The notes beneath the pieces were generated by a model. The model had not been told where the DNA came from and ran no database searches. It saw only the letters and a list, made by a program, of their open reading frames with translations. Of a stretch of DNA of 64,000 nt, positions 53,601-62,600 are shown one piece after another (the stretch's first letter is position 1; every line of letters begins with the position of its first letter). The position numbers and the translations under genes were made by a program. Source of the DNA: Asterias amurensis (Eukaryota; Echinodermata; Asteroidea; Forcipulatida; Asteriidae); NCBI RefSeq assembly GCF_032118995.1, contig NC_092657.1:679891-743890 (forward strand). Reading direction: 5' to 3'.

Positions 53601-56600
53601 GATGTAGGCATGGGTATCATCCACTAGAAGCCACCCACTCCTAGGGCTGAAACAGGGTAACCCCCTTCACAGTCTGTAAGGATGTAGGCATGGGTATCAT
53701 CCACTAGGCGCCACCTACTCCTAGGGCTGAAACAGGGTAACCCCCTTCACAGTCTGTAAGGATGTAGGCATGGGTATCATCCACTAGGCGCCACCTACTC
53801 CTAGGGCTGAAACAGGGTAACCCCCTTCACAGTCTGTAAGGATGTAGGCATAGGTATCATCCACTATGAGCCACCTACTCCTGGGGCTGAAACAGGGTAA
53901 CCCCCTTCACAGTCTGTAAGGATGTAGGCGTGGGTATCATCCACTATGAGGCACCTACTCCTGGGGCTGAAACAGGGTTACCCTCTTCACAGTCTGTAAG
54001 GATGTAGGCATGGGTATCATCCACTAGGAGGCACCTACTCCTCGGGCTGAAACAGGGTTACCCCCTTCACAGTCTGTAAGGATGTAGGCATGGGTATCAT
54101 CCACTAGAAGACTAGTTGGTAGAGCAGAATGCACTACCTTCCAAACTTTTTACAAAGCAATTATGGTTAGGTGCCTCGCTCAAGAGCACAAGTGTCGTGA
54201 CTGGGATTCGAACCCACACTCTGCTGCTGACAACGCTAGAGCTTGGGTCTGGTAAACTAGATTGCTCCACCACGACACTGCACAGTGACTTGCTTATAAT
54301 GATCAGTTATCGCTTAAATTTGAATTCCTCAGGTACAGTTACTTTGTCAAATGGTTTGGCAAGCTTTTGTAGTGCAATTTCCAGATGGGCACACCCTGGT
54401 ACCATTTTGCCGAACACACATTCTGAATATACTATTATTTATTATTATTGTGACCAATGCGATTCAAAAAGACGTCAATTGAATTTGGTTTTTCAGCGCT
54501 GCGTTGAAAGTGACAGAGAATATTATGGAAGAGCGAGAGAGTTTGGTCAAGCAGCTGAATTTACTACGGACGATGAATAAGAAACTACAAGACGAGAAAG
54601 ATGAGTTTGATTCTCGGCTTAAGGTAAGTCACATCCTCAGGGTTCTACCCATGACAAGCTAGAGTGCCGATGCCCACAAATTGCATGTCAATACCGGCAC
54701 AAAAATAACCAAAGAGAAGACCATAACAAATTGCTCCAGATTGTAGGACTGTTTGACTTTGCACACTAAGAGAAATACCAAGTAGAAAAACATCCCACGG
54801 AACAAAATACTCTAGCCAATACGGCTCAACAGACCGGTGTATGTATTCGGTTTCATTGGCATTAAACATCAGATAATATTTCTATTCCCCCTGGACAGGA
54901 TGCCAGTCCGTCGCAGGTTACACCCTAGCTCTCGCCAGTACCCATTTGTACTCCTGGAAGGAGAGAAGCAATTATGATAAAGTACCTTACTCAAAGACAT
55001 AAGTGTCAGAAACTTGTACCATGCCAGGGTTGGATTTCACAAAGAGTTGGGACTACTCTTATCTTGAGTTAGGACGAGTTACTTGTCCTAACTTAGGACT
55101 AGCCATTCGTTTTAAATATCTCATAGGACTAGTCCTAAGTTAGGACAAGTCCTAACCCTTGTGAAAACGACCCCAGGATTCAAACTCACATTCTGTAAAT
55201 TACAGAATCCGAGTCCACCTCCCTAGACCCCTCGGCCACAACACCCCTCATGTGCCTAATAATATTGCAGAGAATTATTTTGTTTATTTCCAGGAGAAAG
55301 AGGCAGAGCAAGCTGAAGCCCTACGACAGCAATCAAACCCACTGGTCAAACAAGGCTCTGTCCTAGCTCCATATGTACCACCAGCAAGGTGAGATGTCGA
55401 AACCGAATAACATATGATTTATTTTCCTCTAAGTATTAACCCTTTACAGACAACTGTTATATATTTCTGAAGGACAAAGCAATTGTGGTACAGTATCTTG
55501 CTCAAGGATACAGGTGTCATGAAGAAGATTCAAACCCACACTCTGCCGTTCAGAAACACAAGAACTTGATTCTGATACTCTTATAACGCCCCCAACTTGT
55601 CACTATAGCTGCTGCTGTTTGAAAACCCTGGCCTGTCGGTCACTTTCAGGAATCTTCAGCAAATATCAATGTTTCATTGGTGTGTGGGTTGTTTTTTTGG
55701 GGGGGTGTACTTTGGAAAGACTCCAGAAGAGCGGAGGAGATTATCTTCGGCTATACATTCTAAATTAAATTCTCCTGGTTCTGACGGTAAATATTTCTTC
55801 TTTTTAGAAACCCAACACTCAAGGCAATGCATTTCCAGGAATATCCAGTGTTCCATCAGTAAGTTTGGGGTCAAGGGTCATTGGCCACTCATTCATCCAG
55901 AAGCTGTTCACAAATTAATATTTTGTATTCTTTTAGAGGCCATAGCTACCACAAATGGCCATAGCGACCACAAGGGGCTAGTGGTGATGATTATACAAAA
56001 ATGCTTGGTCTCTTGGGTAAAGCTACGCACGTTATCAGGTGATTTTCATGTCATTGCTGAAAGGTTTTGTTTTTATGGGTGCACAGTTTTTCAAGTTTGG
56101 CTACATCTTTGGCTAATTCACTATGTCTATCATTGCCTTAGCCAAAGAATCACCATCATTTGAACGCTGTGCTAGACCTTCATATTAGTCAGAGTCATTT
56201 ATTGAGAGAGTTGTGACAATTTACAGTCAGCTGCCATTTTCGGTCACAAATAAAAAGCATGCGTGCACACAGGGTTTCAGACTTGACTGCACATTGGGTT
56301 ATGCTTCAATCAGGCCTTCGCTCTGTCAGGGGCAAAGTAATTTTCCTCTGATAAGGGGCACAGCAATTTTCCTTTGATATTGGGCACTTCTATGAGGAAA
56401 ATGTAAATTTGTATTGGAACTTTGCAGAGGGCACCACAGCAAAAGCACAGGGCACCAGGGCAATTGCTGTTGGTCAATAGGAAACCATGGGTCCTAAATG
56501 CTCAAATACAAGGGAGATTTGCAGGGTCGTTTGGCACTTAATAAAATAATAACAATTTCACAGCATTTATAAAGGCGCGCTAAATCTGGTGTAAAACCAT

Positions 56601-59600
56601 TCAAAGGCGCCATTCACAACGTTCCTCAGTCTTCAGTTCTTATGAAGTTGGGGAAGAAACCGAAGGAAAAAGAAGGGGTCTATGAAAACATTGCGCCTTT
56701 GAATGGATCTATTCCAGATACTGCGCGCCTTATAAATGTTATGTTATTATTATTATTATTACAACTGATGAAATCTCCTCACAGTGTCATTATTCTAATT
56801 TTCAAAATGTCTTTGGAAATCATTTTGTTGTTTTCTCCTTAAGTAGCTCGGACAGTATGCGATGTCATCACAGTATCGCAACTGTAACTTTGTCCAAAGT
56901 TTTTGCGCACATTTTGTTGTTCTCTACACAGCTTGGATTGTAGAAGCGATCTCATCCAAGCAACGTAATTCTAATTTCTCAAACATCTTTGCAAATCATT
57001 TTGTTGTTCTCTTCTGAAACAGCTCCGACAATAGGAACCGAGGGTTTGTAATGTTCAAAACCGCGGGAGACTTGCACAGTCTCACAAAATGTGCTAGGCC
57101 TAATCACATCACAGTGTTGTAGTTCTAATAAACTATCAAACATCTTTTGCAAATCATTTTGTTGCTCTGTTCTCAAACAGCTTGGATAGTAGATAAGATG
57201 TCATCAGGGTATCGTATTTCTAATTTGTCGAACATCTTTTGCAAACCATTTTGTTGTTCTGTTCTCAAACAGCTTGGATAGTAGATAAGATGTCATCAGG
57301 GTATCATAATTTGAATTTGTCAGAAGTGTTTTGCAAATCATTTTGTTGTTCTCTTCTTAAACAGCTCGGACAGTGATTCTGATTTCTCAGAATCACTTCA
57401 TTTGTAAAGTCTCATCTTGGTTCCAATGTTCCTACAAAGTGTTATCGTTACACTCAGGTGATCAATCAATGTTTAATGTAATCGCAGATTATTGCATGGT
57501 GTTACTCGTTTGCACTAACACTCATCATTTTGACTCTAGAATTGGAGATTATTGACGTTTGGTAGTAGCAGGCTGGAAAGGGACTTGTTCAAAACCTCGG
57601 CTCATTGAAAATGACCAGGGTCCAATTTCACAAAAAGTAGCTAACTTAATCTCAACTAAATTGTGCGTACTAGAATAAGGTTACCAACCACAATTCTATG
57701 TCTCATGTACAATTTGTGACTGATATCCTGCTGATTTCTGCTAAGCAAGCAATTGTTAAGCAATATTGTCTGCTTAAGCAGCTATATGAAGTTGGGCCAA
57801 GGGCTAAATTTCATAGAGCTGCTCAAGCAAAAAATATTGCTTAATGATTTTCTGCGTAGCCGAAATGAGGATCTGTCACAAATTTTGACATGATGTTTTG
57901 GCTGGTGGCATTATGCTGCTAAGCATCATTATGTTGTGCTTAGCTACTTCTCGGGTCCTGGTAGTCTGCTGCCACCTAGTGTCGAGATCTTCCATTGTAT
58001 CCAACCGCTAACACGACAACAGCCAATGCTTTATGTACATCAAGCAGTTAATAAATGTCTGTGTGCTACCCTTATATTAAGCTAACAATGCTGGTAAGTC
58101 ATTATGTTTAATGTTACATGCGTATGAACCTGTTCCATGCGCATGAACCTGTGACATGCTTATGCACCAGTTGTACATGCGCATGTACCTGTTACATGTG
58201 CATAACCCTGTTACATGCAAATACATCTGTTACATGCGCATAAACCTGTTACATGCGCATTTACCAGTTGTACATGCAAAGTTTTGATTAAGTCCGGCTC
58301 CAAAGTTGGCATTAGTTCCTTATTCATCGTTCAAAAGCATTTCTTACGCCAGTCTTGTTTTATTTTCACATTTTTGTTATTTCCTTTTCTATCCTCTTGT
58401 GCTTGTGATTATAGTCTTGCTCAATTTTATCCGAGTAATTTCAAATCGTTATGAGAAAAGGATTCTTTTGAACTTCCCTTGTCTTTTTTATTATTGTCTT
58501 GCGATTCTGTCACAACGTGATCCTATCATTTTCTTACATATATTTATGCACGCTTCAAGCGCCTTCAAGAAACAAACAATTAACATTTAGCAGTCCTCTT
58601 TGTTGCATGGACAATGTGAAATTGTTGGACTAACTTTGAAATGTTCAGCTTGTAACCATATTTTGCGTATTGTAAGGCCGTGTCCGAAACGGCGACTTCG
58701 GCTACAGCTACGGCTAGATCGCGTGCGTCTGCTATTCTTCAACACTGGTAGACGCGCTGATCTAGACGTAGCTGTAGCCGAAGTCGTTGTTTCGGACACG
58801 GCCTAACCTGACAATGCTTCTATCTGAAGATTATCATTTTTAGATTTTTATTGCAAGAATTATTTTGATTGATTCATAGTTTGTTTCTTTCTTTTCTTCA
58901 TTTATTGATTTTATAGTGAGGTCAAATCAACTGAATAAGTTACCAATAATGGTTTTAATTATCACACAAGAGCGAGTAGAATGCAGAAATATTTAGTGCC
59001 CCTCTCAAAACTATTTGATCTTATAAAATGATAACAGGATCACGTTATTGTTTTATAATTCCATCTTGCTTATTATGGGTGCGTTCGTTTAGCTCCCCTG
59101 GGTCGACCCCGGTGTGTGGCGTGTTTTTTTTCCAAGACAAACGTGTGCAGATAACTACCCACGTTCGTCCTGGAAAAAAAAAACGCCACACGCCGGGGTT
59201 GACCCAGGGAAGCTAAACGAACGCACCCAATGTGGCTACTTGGCAAATCAATTTTCACTATTGACTCATACAGAACTTTAAAAAACACTCACTGAGAGTC
59301 TTTTTATCATTTCAAGTTTAGCGATGTATTGTTGATACTGCCCTATATTTGTTTCCATTGATGTCTTTTTGCAATATTTGTATTTTATGATCGTGATTCA
59401 AGTATAGTGGTTGTGCTCGTTGAATCTGTAAAATGTTTGGTAATTTTTGACATTTTGTACAATTATTTTCATATTTTTGATTAAGTGTATTTTTGCTGTA
59501 ATGTTTAATTTATTTTCATATTTACCCAATTTGTAATATATTCTTTTTCAGTGGATTCATAAAAGATGTCAATAGAGATAAACATTTGCTTAGCAAGACA

Positions 59601-62600
59601 TTTCTAAGTTAAAAATGTCGCTTGAGACTTCTATTAAATTTAGTCCCGTTTATTTTAGAGTCAACACCATAAAGAGATGTTTGACATGGTGTTTTACATG
59701 GTGTTACATAAAAAGAAGACTTAATACAAAGTTCTAATACAGCATGGAGTGTTTATTTAACATGCTATTTAATCGAAAACCAAACCTTATGGTATTATTT
59801 ATCTCATAATTTTGCTCCTATGCTCACAACTTCTTTTATCTTCAAGTACGCGCTAATCCTCCAATCAGGTTGGCAGAATGGAGTGGTGATAAAAACCTGT
59901 ATTGCTCAGCTAATATCACTACCATGCGTCTTGTGTATTCTATGTCACCCGCCAAGTTTGCTTGAAGATAAATACGTTATCACACGCACGCTCGTGGAAA
60001 TACGGAAAATATAGCGCGTCTGCATTCCCATATCCAACTCGGCCTTCGGCCTCGTTGGATATGGGACGCAGAAGCGCTATATTTTTCCGTATTCCACTCA
60101 CGCTTGTGTGATAACTTATAATATATGCTTAATACTGCCAATGAAATCATGGCATGCTATTCCGTTTCATACCCATGGCTCGTCCATACTAAAAAAAAAA
60201 CGCAAACACAGCTTGACACTACAGCTTTATATTCCGCTCTATTCAAATGAAACTTAAAACTTTTGTGGAACTTCCGCATTCTCCCAAAGATATAAGCAGC
60301 AAATTATAAGAAACCATAAGCTTGCCAAGGAGAGGCTTAACATGTTGTTCACTTTCTTTGTTTTACATTGTAAAATATATTGTATAACTTTTGTGGAACT
60401 GAGCAAATTATTTCAATTTATAAAATTTAACTTAATAGACGTTAATTTTTGCATTGGGCATAAAGAATACAATTTTGTAAAAGTGTAAAAATCAAATTAC
60501 AATCTTATAACTGTGGTCCTCTTAGTGGACACTTCTTCTAGAAGAGATAAAAAGATCGATAGAAAGTGAATTATTTTGTTCTTCCTTCCAAATCATGCTC
60601 AGTCTCAGCTCCAACTTTTACACCTGTTGCAAGTGTAGTATACTTGCATAATATAGTCATGCATATTCATTAAACTACTGGAGCGTGCCACTGGGCGCCT
60701 TCCGGGCTGCCAAGTGGTTTGCAGGTCAGTCTTGAGAAGTAACCAACTGCATGCAGTCTATTTTCCTGTTATCCGTTTCCTCGAAGACTCAGGTAAATAC
60801 AACACAAGTAATCTTACTAAACTTCTTATGGTTTATCTTTCCAAGGAGTCGTAAAGTCGGCGAATCAGGAACAAGTGGTGAATACGACGACGAGGACAAC
60901 GATTCATATGTTATTCATGAAGAAGACGAAGTAGAAGTCGATGACGACGTTTATCGGACCGGTCACGGGACGTTGATACACGGCGTGATTAATGGCGGGA
61001 TGTATAATGAGGAAGAAGGAGAGAGGATGGATTTAGTAATGGGACATCAACACATGAATGGGAAACTGCACGGAGGGTATGAAATGGATCATGCACAGGT
61101 TACCAGGCAGTCTATACGCCGGCAATACGCATCAGCGTATGTATATCTTCTAAAGTTTTGTAATGATTCGTTCTAATTTATTAACATTTATTGTTCAACT
61201 CAAAATCACACAACAGTAGTTTTTTTGAGAAAAACAGAGAAAAGTTTACGAGAATTTTTTTAAGTTATAAACCACGAGGAAAACTGAATGTTAAATTGTC
61301 ATTAGATTTTTGGGTGAGCAAAGACAAATTTACGTCTGCAGAATTTGAACCTGCGATTTTTCAGATTTACATCGTTGCGGTACCTGTTGCTAACATATAG
61401 GCTTCGAGCTGCCTCTAGCCACTGGGCTAAATCATTGGTCTAGTGGTAAGACATCTGCTCTAGAAATGCAAAAGTTGTGGCCTCGAATCCCACGAGAATG
61501 ATTTGCCGGAGTGGATTTTTTTTCTTTGGAGAAAGTACTGCGATACAATATAAAATGTATTCTTTATTCTTCATGCAAAAAATGTACATCTACCTAGTAC
61601 AAATATATTTTAAAGGTTTTGATTTGTTCTCCTGCAGTCAAGAGGCAAAACTTGGTTCACCAGAGTCAGCTGATGGTCTATCGGTTGGAGGTGTTGGGTC
61701 CTTTGGTGCCATTAGGGAAGAACCCGTAGGATGTCACTCAGCAACACTCACAGAAGCAGCAAGGGTAAGAATTGGTTATGGTTAGGGGTAAGGGTTTGGG
61801 GGTAGGGGTTAGGGGTTGGGGTTAAACTTAGACAGTTGACAATAGACCTTTATAACGGTGCTAATGTTTGGTTTTTGCAAGTTGGAATCGATCGCTTTTT
61901 CCCAAACCTTAGCTTGGGCTCCACAATCCATTTGGGAGCCATGTTCATTTCTAGAAATAGAACATGGACACACATTCGAAGAAGCGCAACTTACATTAAC
62001 GCTTTTTAGATTCAAATTTTGGGTCATAACTTATATCTTTTAATATAACCACATTACTTCAAAGTGAAATATTTCTCAAGATACTTTAAACTATCGAAAG
62101 CTAATGTAGTCTTCTTACAGAAAGTTATTGCCATTATTATTAAGAGTGATAACTAAAACATAAACCTTCTCTTTGGTTTCAGATTGCTGCCATACCTAAG
62201 GGACCAGAGAGGCTGTTTAAGGTGGTGTTTGTTGGCGACTCTGGAGTGGGGAAGACTAGTTTTATTCACCGGTTTTGCAGCGATACCTTCAGGTCGGCTT
62301 TTAGTGCAACAATTGGTAAGTAACAATTTCATTTTTGGAGAGATTAATAGAAGTAGTAGTAGTAGAAGGGGCCATAGCCCGACACGGGCATTCATCGCTG
62401 AATCTTGAGGTAGCTACGAGCTCTTCTTTCAAGGACCTTCAGTCTCTGTTGGGCGTCGTAATTGGTGCAGGCCTTCCTGGTGTATACTCTCCAGGTGGTT
62501 TTGTCTGATGCCAGGTTAGACCAGGTGGTAAGGGAGGACGTCCTCTTGAGTGTCCTTCTGAAAGCATCCTTGTAACGCAGAAAGGGACGTCCTGCACGCC

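Noticed and set aside
55669..56163. 164-residue open frame in CRACR2A intron 9
   Set aside because: T-rich chance frame with cysteine/tryptophan-rich composition and no phase link to neighbouring exons.
61438..61505. Possible tRNA gene on the plus strand
   Set aside because: The boxes are degenerate and no paired acceptor or anticodon stem is visible.
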